Assembly (NCBI GenBank): GCA_018287875.1
Contig: JAGVVL010000022.1
Coordinates: 1,674,001 to 1,738,000, forward strand
Reading direction: 5' to 3'
Length of the DNA stretch: 64,000 bases
Source of the DNA: Nigrospora sphaerica
Lineage: Eukaryota > Ascomycota > Sordariomycetes > Amphisphaeriales > Apiosporaceae
Made by a program: the position numbers and the translations under genes. Each line of letters begins with the position of its first letter. Positions within the stretch are counted from its first letter, which is position 1. The notes below the pieces were generated by a model. The model ran no database searches, was not told the origin of the DNA, and saw nothing but the letters and a program-made list of their open reading frames with translations. This document shows, one piece after another, positions 45,336 to 55,465 of this stretch.

Positions 45336-46517
45336 ACGGTACAGCCCTCTCATCTTCGACATCACCGTGGGGTGTCAGCCTCCAGACAAGCATGGCGACC
45401 CCTCGACTCCTCACGTTGCCGGCCTCTGCCAAGTCATAGCCCATCAGCTTCATCGTCCCTGTCATCATGGGTCACGCACTTTATAATGCCTTTGCAGCAT
45501 GTCATGGCCACACATTCTCTCGTCTCGATACCTATGGCTGCTCTATTGTATCTGGACTGAGGTGGCAAGTCGATGGAGACCCCCGGCGGTGTGGTATATG
45601 GATGGACTTGGTTAGATCGGTTGATCAAGGCCACACACAAGAAGATTGATAGGTGGTGACGCGATAGAAGTACAGTTTTACAGTATCGATAGGAATTATA
45701 CCCTATGGAGCCAAAGGCTCCATCAGCCTCGTTTGCTTTCTTTGCGTGGCCTGCCTTCTGTGAAACGTTGACCATGTTGTACACGTGGCTGGTTGGGTTC
45801 TGGTGGTACCGCAAATGTGCGGGTCTCTCTCTGTTGTTTGCTTCCAGTCCTCTGCACGGGCTTTCCATCGATGTCCCGCCCAGGCTGTCGCGCATGCCTA
45901 CCGGGGGAGAGGGAGAGAGAAAGAGAGGCATACACACAAGAACCGACCTTGTGACACCGTTGATGGCAGGAGGGGACGAGGGCCCCGACGAGGGGAGCAC
46001 AAAGAAAAAGAGGGCGCGCGGCTGGCTACACGGGCATCCTGCGCCCGAGGGCGAGAAGTCGCTGTGGCACCGCAGGCCTCGTTGCCTTGTCCCACGAGGA
46101 AGGCCAAGGAGACCAGCACGGGGCCGGGGGAGGAGGTCCATCTTCTATAAGAAGAGAGAGGAAGAAGGGGAGGGCCCGGAGTCGTTTGGGTCGCCACGGG
46201 AGGGGAGGAGGAAGGAAAACCAGAACTTGTCCCTCCGTTTCCCTTTATCCCCTTTTCATTCGGACCCGCATTCCAGGCCCCTAGGGGCTGTTTTAGTCGA
46301 CGACGCCCAAGGGTTCCAGGACCTCGAGAGACTATCCTGCTTGAGGACGGGGGAGAAAGCGTCCCGGTTCCGGTCTTGGAGAGGAGCAACGCCCCGTTTA
46401 CGACACTATCCGGGACGCGGAAAGAGACCCTCATCATACCCGACGAAGAGATACATGGTGAGCCCAAAACGAAAAGAAAGAGGAAGACAGAGAGGGAAGC
46501 ACCGCCCCGAAACCGAT
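45336..46517. other. Intergenic stretch between micro-proteins 4 and 5
   Basis: About 1.2 kb. A 15-codon frame at 45393 and a 60-codon frame at 45467 begin with ATGG but carry no hydrophobic segment or other support. The longer frames over 45.7-46.5 kb are purine-driven shadows. Confidence 0.45.
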
Positions 46518-47015
46518 ATGTTCGCTCCTTGGTTCGGGATCCTGAGCGGCCTCCTCGCGGGGGCCGTCGTGGTGGCGGCCGGCGGCGGCCTGGTCCGGGT
46601 CGACCGCTCCGATTGTACGAACGGGTTGGATCGGCGGTGTTTCGGCTGCGGAGAGTGAGTCCTTGTCCCCTTTTCCGCCTCCATTTTCCCATTCCCTCCC
46701 TTTTTGCCTTCTTCCCCTTTCCCCCAGTCTATCCTCTCGTCTTCTTTTTGCTCCGCGGGAAAGGGGTGGCGGTTGTGTGATGGGGCCCAAGATATAGATT
46801 GGGGCGTGGGATTTCCGGGAAGAAGGGGGTTGGAAGGAATGGGGAACCTGTTCATCTCCGCGAGGAAGAGAAAAGAAGAAGAAAAAGAAGAAATGGCTAA
46901 CGGCGTGGTGAACAGCGACATTAGCTGCTGGAGCCCGCTGTGCCAGTGGTGCGACGATTGCGTCTGGAACGCCGACACGGGCACGACCTCGAGTAGCGAG
47001 TGCGGGGGCGCCTAG
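46518..47015 (+). CDS. Predicted small cysteine-rich secreted or membrane-anchored protein (split gene)
   Basis: Exons 46518..46654 and 46916..47015 join to 78 residues. The intron has a GTGAGT donor, a GGCTAAC branch point at about 46895-46901 and an AACAG acceptor. Residues 7-24 are hydrophobic (GILSGLLAGAVVVAAGGG), acting as signal peptide or anchor. The remaining ~50 residues hold eight cysteines: one in RSDC, CFGC across the junction region, SCWSPLCQWCDDC, and one near the C terminus (SECGGA). The joined frame is uninterrupted, while without splicing exon 1 stops immediately. An even number of cysteines suits disulfide pairing outside the cell. No known family is recognised; a small secreted protein or effector-like protein is possible. 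An in-frame upstream ATG at 46455 is an alternative start. Confidence 0.5.
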
Positions 47016-48046
47016 GCCGTGTGCGTACGACGGGGCGGAGTACGGAGGAGGAGGAGGAGAAGGGGATAGACAGGGTACTATGTTTATGGGGGGAGGGATG
47101 TGAAGGGGGATGGGCAGGCCTGGCGGGAAGATGGGTTCGAGGAGGGCATGGAGAGGAGGGCTGCCGCGAGAGACGGATTAAAGGGGTGCGAGGAAAGCTA
47201 GGAGGTCGAAGGGGGTGCCTAAGTGGTGAGAAATTGGGCGCTTGTATCCCAGAGGGAAACGGCCCCGCGCTTCTTCCTTTCCTCTCTTTTTTTGGGCACT
47301 CGACTTCTTTTTCCTCCCTCGAGAAAGACTGGAATGAAAACGCAAATATTTTCCCCAGGCACGCTTGGGGTAGTGGTGTGAGTCTCCACCCCTAGCCCGC
47401 GCCGACAAAACGGCGTCTTCAACAGGCGAGAGGATCAACGAAAATGCCTCCAGGACCGCGCTCGTCATCGACCCTCCTTCCTCTTTTGGGCAGGCCACAC
47501 CGTGGTCGACACCCGGGAACACACTTTTCCCCCACGCTGGCAAAGATGCCTGTGGACGTCCCTCTCCGCTGCCACGCGTCTCTCGGCCGTTGTGAAGGGG
47601 AGAGACGTGGAAAGGACGAAGGCGATCCTTGGACACACGGGGAGTCCCCGCCTACGATATGAGGGGAGAGGCTCTGTCCGGGCAGCATCTTCCCTACTGC
47701 CCCCTCTTCAGACATCTATACAAAAGGCAGATAAATGGTGGCTCAACCGCTGAGGACTATAGTGCTTCGTATGGAAGAGGGGCGGCCATCGAGGTAAATG
47801 GCTGGAACGACTTACACGCAGGCCGGGTATCGAGGGCGTACGGGCTTTCCAGCTGCCGGACGCCAGAGCGCCAGCTGACGGGAGCTACCCCACCATCGGG
47901 CGAAGGCGACCCCTCCATTCCCAGGGCGCGCGATGCTTGCAAGCAACTTTGCGACGGCGGGGCTTCGGTATCGCATCCCCCCCCCGGGCATCGTCAGTCC
48001 TGCGCACTTTCACCGACTTCGCTTTCTTCCTTTTCTCTCCCCCGCC
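47016..48046. other. Intergenic region upstream of CGI121
   Basis: About 1 kb, purine-rich at the left end (47046-47180), with no supported gene. It should hold the CGI121 promoter. Confidence 0.5.
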
Positions 48047-48739
48047 ATGCTGCTGGAGACGGTCGCGGTCGAGCACGTGCCGGCGTCGCACACGGTGCAC
48101 CTGGCGCTGTTCCGCAACGTGGCCAACGCGGCGTTCCTGCAGGCGCAGCTGCTGGCGCGCAACGCCGACTTCGAGTACGCCTTCATCGACGCCGCCACCA
48201 TTGCCTCGCGCTTCCACCTGCTGAGCGCCGTCTACAAGGCCGTCGCCGCCGAGTTGGCCGGCGCCATGAAGACCCCCAACGTCCACTCCGAGATTGTCAC
48301 GTCGCTGAGCTCCAACAACAACGTGAGTTTTTTCCTTGACCCCCCCATTCTCTTCATCCCGGGTGTGATACGTGGTTTGTTGTGCTGAACCTTCTCCCTC
48401 CGCGCACAGATAGCAGAGGCGTACCGTCGGTTCGGCGTCCAGCCCGGCACCCGGGACGTCGTGGTGGTCAAGGTGCTGATGGCGCGCGACGGCGACGACA
48501 CGGGCCCGGCGCCGCGCCCAACGGCCGCCGACGTCGAGGCGCACCTGCGCGCGCACGTCGAGGGCGAGCCGGCGCCCTGCAGCGACGCCGAGCTGGGCCG
48601 CGCCACCGACTGGCCCCGCCTGCGCAAGTACCACAAGCTCAACGGCCTGCCCTGGCTCGACGCCCTGCCCGACGAGGCCGCCCGCCGCCGCGAGCTCGAG
48701 CTGCTCGTCGTCGCCGGCATGGCCATGCGGGGTACCTGA
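48047..48739 (+). CDS. cgi121: KEOPS complex subunit Cgi121
   Basis: Exons 48047..48322 and 48410..48739 (GTGAGT...GCACAG, phase 0) give 201 residues, near the usual length. The start follows CCCGCC; an in-frame ATG at 47933 would add 38 unlikely residues. Family features: MLLETVAVEHVPASHTVHLA, LFRNVANAAFLQAQLL, FEYAFIDAATIASRFHLLSA, VHSEIVTSLSSNNNIAEAYR and a VVVVKVLM strand in exon 2. The second half has an Ala/Arg-rich insertion before the terminal helix ELELLVVAGMAMR. Role: Cgi121 is the KEOPS/EKC component that binds tRNA and the kinase Bud32, helping make N6-threonylcarbamoyladenosine at position 37 of ANN-decoding tRNAs; KEOPS also affects telomeres in yeast. It acts in cytosol and nucleus. 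Confidence 0.92.
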
Positions 48740-50278
48740 CGGGGAGGGACGCGGGGGAAACCGAAAGGGGAGAAAAAGAACGAAGGACGTGGGATGAGAG
48801 ATGAGAGAAGAGGAAGAGGAAGAAGGAGAAGAAGAAGAGAGGACAGTCTAAGTGTCGCCCCCTTCTCTAGCTAAACCGACCTGCCTCCCCCGACCTATAC
48901 CTACCGGCTCGGTAGGCTCCGTGGGAAAAGATAAACACACACACACACACGCCCCAAGAGAGAGAGGGAGAGGGGGGCAGACGATCGGTACCCGGTGTTC
49001 ACAATGCCTTTGGTTTTGGCTTTCCACCTTTTGCCGACAAACAGACAGCAGACTGGCAGTTTACGGGACACCGTGACTATCGATCGAGACTAGTGAATCG
49101 GTACCTATGCGTGTAGGTAGACACGATATCACATCGGCCCGCTTGCCCTCGGCCTCACTGGCGTTGGTTCGGCGGGGAGACTCGGAACCGGCCCACGGAC
49201 AGCGGAACGGGAGGAGAGGGGGCCATCACACGATAGGGCTACAGGAGGACCGCAGGTCGGGTTCCAAACACCCACCCGGCCCACACTCGCACCCGGTGGA
49301 CGGCGCGGTTTGTGGCCGGCCACTGCAAGTACCTGTTCCGGCGTTGGGCGCCGAGAAAGGAAGCGCGGGACCCGAGGTGTCCCATTCCACCCCCGACGCC
49401 GGGCCGGGCGGCATCATGGAGCCGGACACCCCAAGAGTAGTTTAGTTGCGTTACCCTGTAAGCCCTCGTTGATACCATGATAACCCCCACCCTATGATGA
49501 ACATTGCCGTGATACCGGAGGTCCTTTTCGCCCACGGCAGCTGCGAGTGAGTGCCCGGCTGGCCGGGAGTCCCGAGGGGCGGTTGAAACCCGGGAAGGGG
49601 AGGCAGCGTGCCCGAGGGACGTCAAATGAGATGCTGGCGGGGCTGGGGAAAAGGGAGAAGGGGCATGGAATAGTTGTTGCCGTTGTTGCTTTCCCCTAGA
49701 ACACCTTTTGATGAGAGGAGGGGGGATGCTGGGAAAAGCTACGGATAAACAAATCTCTTACCACGTTCACTGGTACGGCGATTCACGGGGCGCGACGAGG
49801 AACTGCGGAAATGGATTATGGAATGTTGGACTGCTTGTTCAATTGCGCTGCGCTGCGCTGTGCTGTGCTGCTGCCTCGTTCGCGGCCACGCGACGGATAG
49901 CAGAAGATTGTCTCACGTATGGAGACGGTGCAAAAAACATCCGTGATATGAAGAAAGCAAAAACGAAATGCAAACCGCATGCTGATCCGCCCCCATGGGA
50001 TATAATGCCTTTGACGAGATGAAAAAGAAATATCATCAGAAAACCCCCACCCCCGAATCCACCACCGGGAGAGAGCAAACAAAACCGAGGAGACCCAGTT
50101 CATCAAGTTTCGTTACACCGTGGCGCGGGTGTACCTTGCGTGGCGTGCTACGGATGATGGCAAGGTACCACGCATGCAGACTTCGCGCCCCGTCTTCTTT
50201 CACCCCTCGTGTTGTCGTGGTATCTTATACACGCTTGGCGTGCGTGCTGTCGCCCCAGACACGGGCCCAGAAGCGACG
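48740..50278. other. Intergenic region between CGI121 and proline dehydrogenase (convergent)
   Basis: About 1.5 kb between two convergent genes, expected to carry both 3' UTRs. It contains purine-rich DNA (48770-48850), a short CA run (48932-48949) and a 5-mer repeat (49844-49873). No gene is supported. Confidence 0.5.
49844..49873 (+). repeat. Tandem 5-mer, GCGCT/GTGCT units
   Basis: Six successive GCTGY-type five-base units with a C-to-T change between them. Confidence 0.75.
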
Positions 50279-51739
50279 CTAGAGCTCCGCCCACATGGCG
50301 TCGCGGCCGGCGCGGGTGCGCTGGACGGCGTCGCGGTTCTCGTGGGCGCGGCGCAGGAGGTACTTCATGCACTCGCCCGTGGAACCCCAGACGATGTACT
50401 TGTAGGCCCGCGTCTTCTCGATGCCATCGCGCAAAAGGTCGGCCTTCTTGATGGCGACGAGCTCGCACGACACCTCATCCGCCATGCCCATGAGCTGCGC
50501 GATGGCCAGTTCGCGCACGCCCTCCGACGCCGGCAGCGAGTCCCGCAGCGCTCGCGCCTTGCGCACCGATTCCATATTGTGGGATCCCAGTACCAGCGAC
50601 ACGAGCGGGAAGGTCGTGTCCGGAGCCGACGCCGCCGGCTTCAGCGTCGAGTTCCATGTGCGTCGGATCACGGCGTCGGCCACGCCGTCGTAGCACGCGT
50701 CCGTCTGCTCCTTGGTGTCGTGGATGATCTCGCGCGGGTCCGAGCCCAGGTACGCGCCGCGCACGAGCTTGACGCCGAGAGTGAAGTTGTCACGCGCCGC
50801 CGCCGCCAGGTGCGTGGCGAGCGTCGCCGGTGTCGACTTCAGATAAGCCTGGTAGGTGCCGTAGACGATGGCGTGGTTGGGCGTCGTGTTGTAGCGGCGC
50901 TGGTAGTCGAGCGTCCAGTCGTCGATGCCGGCCTGGATGGCGTCCTGCTCGGCGTCGAAGAGCAGGGGCACGTCGCGGGCCTTGGCGAGATCACAGATTC
51001 GGTCAATTTCGGCGCGCAGTTCCTTGGGCGGCGGAAGCCGCTCGCGCAGCGCGTACAGGGCCTGCCGCCCGGCGCCACTGAACTTGACCGACACGAAGTC
51101 GCCCGGCTGCGCGATGCGCAACGTCTCCATGGTGCCCTCGGCCCAGGGTTTTACTTCGTTGGCCACGACCGCCTCGTCCGATGCCGAGAGCCCGTCCGTC
51201 TCCGACTCGTTCATGACCACCTCGCGCGCATAGCCCAGTAACACTCCGGTGAAGCCGACCTTCTTGAGGCCATCGACCGTCTGCCGCACCTCGGCCGCGT
51301 TCTCCCCCGCGCAGAACTGCGCGTAGAACGTCTTCTTCATCACAAAGCGCAGCAGCGGGTTCTTGTCCGGGTTGAGCAGCGGATTGCTGGTGTGCGCCAG
51401 CACGTTCATGATGGCCAGCGACGGGCCCAGAAGCATAGGCGACGATGAGATGGTCGTAGTGCCAAGTGTGCGGAGCACCGTTGTGAGGGGGAGGATGGAT
51501 AAAGGGGCTTTCCGGGCCATGTTGGTGGCCTCGGCGAGCGTCTCGGTTGTCACCGCGGGCGGGTGGTTGGCGTGCAGCGACGCTGTCCTTGATGAGGCCT
51601 CGCTGGGAGGTTGTGGCCGTTTGGACGAGGAGTGAATGTGCCTGCTGCGCATGGCCGAGGTACCCATGGCTCGCGGCGCCAGGCCGCCGCTTCTGGCGAT
51701 GGGGAAAAGACTACATGATGCCCGGTTGACCGCAGCCAT
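50279..51739 (-). CDS. put1: Proline dehydrogenase (proline oxidase), mitochondrial
   Basis: Intronless, 486 residues from the ATG at 51739, chosen for its CCACCATGG context and because it opens an Arg/Ser-rich presequence (MAAVNRASCSLFPIARSGGL ... RSRHIHSSSKRP). Upstream in-frame ATGs at 51787 and 51907 are less likely. Family motifs: QFCAGENAAEVRQTVDGLKK, GFTGVLLGYAREVV, VPLLFDAEQDAIQAGIDDW, NHAIVYGTYQAYLK, GVKLVRGAYLGSDPREIIHD, LVLGSHNMESV and the C-terminal AYKYIVWGSTGECMKYLLRR. It is an FAD-dependent TIM barrel that oxidises L-proline to pyrroline-5-carboxylate in the mitochondrial matrix/inner membrane, passing electrons to the respiratory chain. It is the first step of proline use as nitrogen or carbon source. 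No proline permease or P5C dehydrogenase gene lies next to it, so the window does not show the Aspergillus prn cluster. Confidence 0.96.
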   Translation of the reverse strand: MAAVNRASCSLFPIARSGGLAPRAMGTSAMRSRHIHSSSKRPQPPSEASSRTASLHANHPPAVTTETLAEATNMARKAPLSILPLTTVLRTLGTTTISSSPMLLGPSLAIMNVLAHTSNPLLNPDKNPLLRFVMKKTFYAQFCAGENAAEVRQTVDGLKKVGFTGVLLGYAREVVMNESETDGLSASDEAVVANEVKPWAEGTMETLRIAQPGDFVSVKFSGAGRQALYALRERLPPPKELRAEIDRICDLAKARDVPLLFDAEQDAIQAGIDDWTLDYQRRYNTTPNHAIVYGTYQAYLKSTPATLATHLAAAARDNFTLGVKLVRGAYLGSDPREIIHDTKEQTDACYDGVADAVIRRTWNSTLKPAASAPDTTFPLVSLVLGSHNMESVRKARALRDSLPASEGVRELAIAQLMGMADEVSCELVAIKKADLLRDGIEKTRAYKYIVWGSTGECMKYLLRRAHENRDAVQRTRAGRDAMWAEL

Positions 51740-53014
51740 GGTGGAAGGTAGAGCCAACTGCCGACTCGAAACGAAAGCTTGGACCATATCCGCGACTCCC
51801 GGCCTGTGGTATAGACCGGCGATAAGAGAAGAGGGGGAGGTAGATACGGAAAGATGCGCTTGGAATGCGAAGGACGAAGGGAGGGGTGGCGATAGAATGA
51901 GCAGCAAGGAGTGTCGCGTGTGCAGCGGATGAAGAGAGAGACGGCTATGACAGAGACAGTAGACCCCGACACATCAAGAGGGGGAGGAGGGCAGCATACT
52001 TCTATTCATCCCCGAGAGGGAACCCCTCGATGAGAAGGTATGGTTATCTCCGTTCTCGCAACGGCTCAAGCTTCCCGCATGGTTCGGCAACTCGAGATGA
52101 GCAGCTCTGCGGCTGGCTTGGCTGGCTCGGCCCTCCAAGCCCGGCCGGGGCGCGTACCAGCAACTCCAACTATCCACCCCGGACGACTAGTACTTCGTAG
52201 TAACCCGCCGCATCGCGGACGCAATGACACTTCGATGCTGGGTGCTTATCAGGGAGCGTCACGTGGGTGGGGAAGGGATGAGGGAGAAATGCCGCCTATA
52301 GCCGTGCGATACGTGGGTGTTGCAGAGCGCCAGACTCGAAACCATTGGCGAATTAGATTGGCACGCCGTGTTTTGCCGGGGGACATCGAGCAACAGGCGA
52401 GGCGCCAGAGCACACGCCAGACCACGGGCTGCATGGCTGGGCCGGATTAAGCCACGGCACTGCTAATCGACGTCCGACTCAGGCTCTGGTGGTCGAGCAG
52501 CCGCAGTCGGACCTTTCCAAGCTTGGCGCGGTGTGGGTGCCAAGGTGCTGACAGGCGGGCGTCTGGAAGCTCCGGCTAGCCAGTCAGTGCCAGGCAATCA
52601 ACCATAGCGCCGTCCCTTGGCCTTCTGGGGACCATCTCGGCTCTCGTAGTCGACCTTCGGCTCAGGGTGGATCTCCATCTCGTAGGCGGCCCCATATGCT
52701 TGTTTCTAGTGGGCACGCGGTGGCCACCATCGCCTGCGACGGCCAGCCAACCTCGACCGAACATGCTGGAATAGGCAACTTGTCGCGCATTGTGACCACA
52801 CTCGGCGCCGTGGCAAACGTAATCAACGTAATGGACCTGGCGAGTTGGAGACGGAAAAGGCCACGAGCAGTTATCAGCCACTCACGCGGTAACCCGGCCG
52901 CTGCCGCCGTCTAGTTTGAACGTTGTAGCGGCAGGGAGCAGCCGGCCAACCCGTGGCCCGCCCTGGTGCCTGGCGGCAATAGTCTGTCGCCCGCCGGAGT
53001 TCTTCTGGTACTAG

Positions 53015-53049
53015 CGGTGGTGGTGGTAGTGGTGGTAGTGGTGGTGGTG
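53015..53049 (+). repeat. (GGT)n-rich microsatellite
   Basis: Repeated GGTGGT/GTAGTG units over 35 bases. Confidence 0.85.
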
Positions 53050-53208
53050 CAGGGGTTAAAGGGATCCCAATTGTCCCACACGGCTCGGCTGCAGCCATGG
53101 ATCTGGGTTGCTGGGCTGCGCCCTCGCACAGACAGCGTCGCGACTTGAGTCGTGTGGGTATAGGGACGGGCGGCTTTGACGTAGCTGGGTCGGAAGGGCT
53201 GGTTGGGA

Positions 53209-53270
53209 GGGCCCGGAGAGGGCCTGGAGAGGCCTGGAGAGGGCCCGGAGAGGGCTTGGAGAGGGCCAAG
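53209..53270 (+). repeat. Minisatellite, 10-11 base unit near GGCCTGGAGAG
   Basis: Five consecutive copies with single-base variation (GGCCCGGAGAG, GCCTGGAGAG, GGCTTGGAGAG). Confidence 0.85.
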
Positions 53271-53508
53271 AGGACCATAGGGTCTCTGACCGGCCGCAAT
53301 GACCCCGGCCACCACTGCACGCGCCATGGGTGTGCAGACCCAGAAATGGAGAAATGGAGGCATGGCCAGGATCAGCGGCTCGGCCAGCGACGGCAAGACA
53401 AACGAGCGACCCCGTGGCCAGGCATCGAGACAGCTCCGAACCAGGAGCAAGTGGCGCGGTGTCCCCGTCGATTCATCATTTTTGTCAAGGGAGCAAGCCA
53501 TCGGCTGA

Positions 53509-54264
53509 TCAGGCCATGTTTTGTTCTTCTGTCTTATTCCCTGCCATTCCAACATGTCTTCGTATAAACTCGATGTAGCCGACCGGTCGACCCTGGATCA
53601 AACTGAGAAGGTCTTGCACGCCGCCGTACGCGAGGCCGAATAACAGCCCTTTGCGCGCCGTTCTGGCCGTCTCGGGCACTGAAAACTTGTCTATGGAGAT
53701 GGCCATGATCAGCACGTGGGGGGGGGGGGAACAGGAGGATGCATGCAAGCAAGCAAAAGCACAGCAAAAGCATGGTAGGGCACAAGCACATCGGCGGGAC
53801 CTACTGATCAAGCTGAAGCCACCAGCGACGGCCAGACTGGCGCCCACGGTGTTGAACATGTCTTTGGACCCTCTGTAGACATCAAACAGGTTCTCGGCGC
53901 AAAACATGGCCGCGGTAAGGATGCTGAGGCGCGTGCCCGTCCGCAGTCCCTCCTTTAGACCGCCAAACGCCAGATGGTAGTTTTTGCTCTTGTGATATAA
54001 ATACCAGCCGGCCGTCGTGGTGGGCAGCTTGTGGGCGTGCTCCGCTCGGAATCGCAAACCGGCCATTTTGCTGCCCATGGACAGGCCCAGCGACATGCCG
54101 ATGCCGAAGCCCGCGACGGCGGCGCCGGGGATACGTATGAAGGACGGCATGGAGAGTCGGGAGCTGCGACACATTTCGTCGTAGTCTTCACGTGTCAAGG
54201 CGGGTCGCCCGAGAGCTTGGTTGTTGTGTGTCACCTCGGTGATACGCTCCTCGAGGAGGCCCAT
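53509..54264 (-). CDS. Tim17/22/23-domain-like membrane protein, 5' end uncertain
   Basis: Exons 54264..53805 and 53690..53509 (GTAGGT...CCATAG) give at least 213 residues. Visible features: a helical head (LLEERITEVTHNNQALGRPA), a Gly-rich segment PSFIRIPGAAVAGFGIGMSL with GLSMGSKMAG, then RAEHAHKLPTTTAGWYLYHK, a hydrophobic stretch GTRLSILTAAMFCAENLFD, FNTVGASLAVAGGFSLINKF over the junction, and GLLFGLAYGGVQDLLSLIQG near the end. Gly-rich helices of this kind are typical of the Tim17/22/23 fold, so a mitochondrial membrane protein is likely; its exact role is unknown. The same frame is open upstream of 54264 (DHPPPADRRQIIVAA), to an acceptor before 54393. A candidate earlier exon ending at 54446 (STPNEIEKL) fits, so the true protein is probably longer. 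Confidence 0.8.
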   Translation of the reverse strand: MGLLEERITEVTHNNQALGRPALTREDYDEMCRSSRLSMPSFIRIPGAAVAGFGIGMSLGLSMGSKMAGLRFRAEHAHKLPTTTAGWYLYHKSKNYHLAFGGLKEGLRTGTRLSILTAAMFCAENLFDVYRGSKDMFNTVGASLAVAGGFSLISRSRRCACALPCFCCAFACLHASSCSPPPHVLIMAISIDKFSVPETARTARKGLLFGLAYGGVQDLLSLIQGRPVGYIEFIRRHVGMAGNKTEEQNMA

Positions 54265-54973
54265 GGCGGCGACGATGATCTGGCGGCGGTCCGCCGGCGG
54301 GGGGTGATCGAGGGGGGGTCGAGGACAGGGAGCACCGGTATTCGGTGTCGGAAACGGAGCCGGCGAGGCTGTTCGTGAAGTTGTAGACGGAGACTGTCGA
54401 GAAGGCGAGCAGAAACGTAGATTTACCCCAGCAGCAGTGTCTCACCAGCTTCTCAATTTCATTGGGTGTCGAGGAGCCTCGGCCCTTGGTTTTGCGATTC
54501 TCCTGCCTGTCCCTTTTCCTGCGGACTACCGCTCACTTTTGGCAGGTGGGAGCTCGGGCCATTCCAGAACCCGACAGGCAGGCGTCCACTAAACTGGCAG
54601 AACGGAACGGGTATAATGAATCCAGATGACATAGTACATCGTACACGACCGTGTACATTTCGTCCTTTGTTCTACGGGACCCGAGCCTATTGCAACTAGT
54701 TCAACCGATTGAGTGTCTGGGCTTTTTGTGCTTTACGCGAAAACACGTGCCAACGCGTTTGAGGCTGGTTAGAAGGGACGTCGTCATCGTCGTCCAACGT
54801 ACCTCTATTTCGATATCGATCGCCTAAGGCACGGTGGTACTTACTTTACTGCCGCCCCAAGTCGCGCCTTCCGCCTTTCCAACTTCGCTTCCCAGCGCTG
54901 CAGCAGGCGGACAAATCAACATCACAGCCTCATCTCACTCGGCACCATCAGGCCTGCAGCCTGTACCAGCAAA
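54265..54973. promoter_or_regulatory. Divergent region between the Tim17-like gene and the small acidic protein gene
   Basis: About 700 bases. The left part (54265-54530) probably still contains 5' coding exons of the minus-strand gene. The rest must contain both promoters. Confidence 0.45.
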
Positions 54974-55465
54974 ATGGTAGCTCCAACCCCCTTCGCCGCT
55001 ACTACCATATGTATACGCGTACCAGGAAACTGACAGTCCTCCTTGCAGGGGCAAGGAAACATTCCCAAGGACACTGATCTCACGATGCGCTTCAAGCACG
55101 GCATCCACACTATCTTTCTTTTTGTGGACCCTATGTCCAGTTTTGATGAGGTCGCCAGCGACCTGCTTGTTGTTCTCCAGGAGCGTTACCCGGACGGGCT
55201 CATGACCGGCGCCACACTACCAGACGATGCCTCGCGCATAGACTTCGCCGTGCCCAAGAACGCTCTTGACCCGACGCAGGGCTGGAAGCCGCTGAACGCC
55301 GCCGGCAGTGACACGCTCACCTCCAAAGGCCTCAAGGATAACATGATGGTCGCCTTTGCGTTCCGGGACGAGGATGCAGACGCCGGCGACGTGGAATTCC
55401 CGGTCGACTTCCCTACCTACGACGACGAGGGCGAAGAGGAGGAGGAGGAGGAGGAGGAGGCCTGA
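54974..55465 (+). CDS. Small acidic conserved-looking protein, possibly ubiquitin-like fold
   Basis: Exon 1 is only the ATG (54974..54976). The intron 54977..55048 (GTAGCT...TTGCAG) leads to exon 2 (55049..55465), giving 139 residues starting MGQGNIPKDTDLTMRFKHGI. The unspliced exon 2 frame has no usable ATG at its start, which is why the one-codon exon is proposed. The body alternates beta-type segments (LTMRFKHGIHTIFLFVDPMS) with a helix (SFDEVASDLLVVLQERYP), as in ubiquitin-like folds. It then has GWKPLNAAGSDTLTSKGLKD and ends in an acidic Glu tail (YDDEGEEEEEEEEEA). I cannot name the family. Cytosolic or nuclear location is likely, as no signal or membrane segment is seen. Confidence 0.8.

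Larger units (their letters stand above)
51740..53508. other. Intergenic region upstream of proline dehydrogenase
   Basis: About 1.8 kb. It holds the proline dehydrogenase promoter and leader and the 3' flank of the Tim17-like gene. A GGT-rich run (53015-53049) and a minisatellite (53209-53270) occur near the right end. No gene is supported. Confidence 0.5.
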
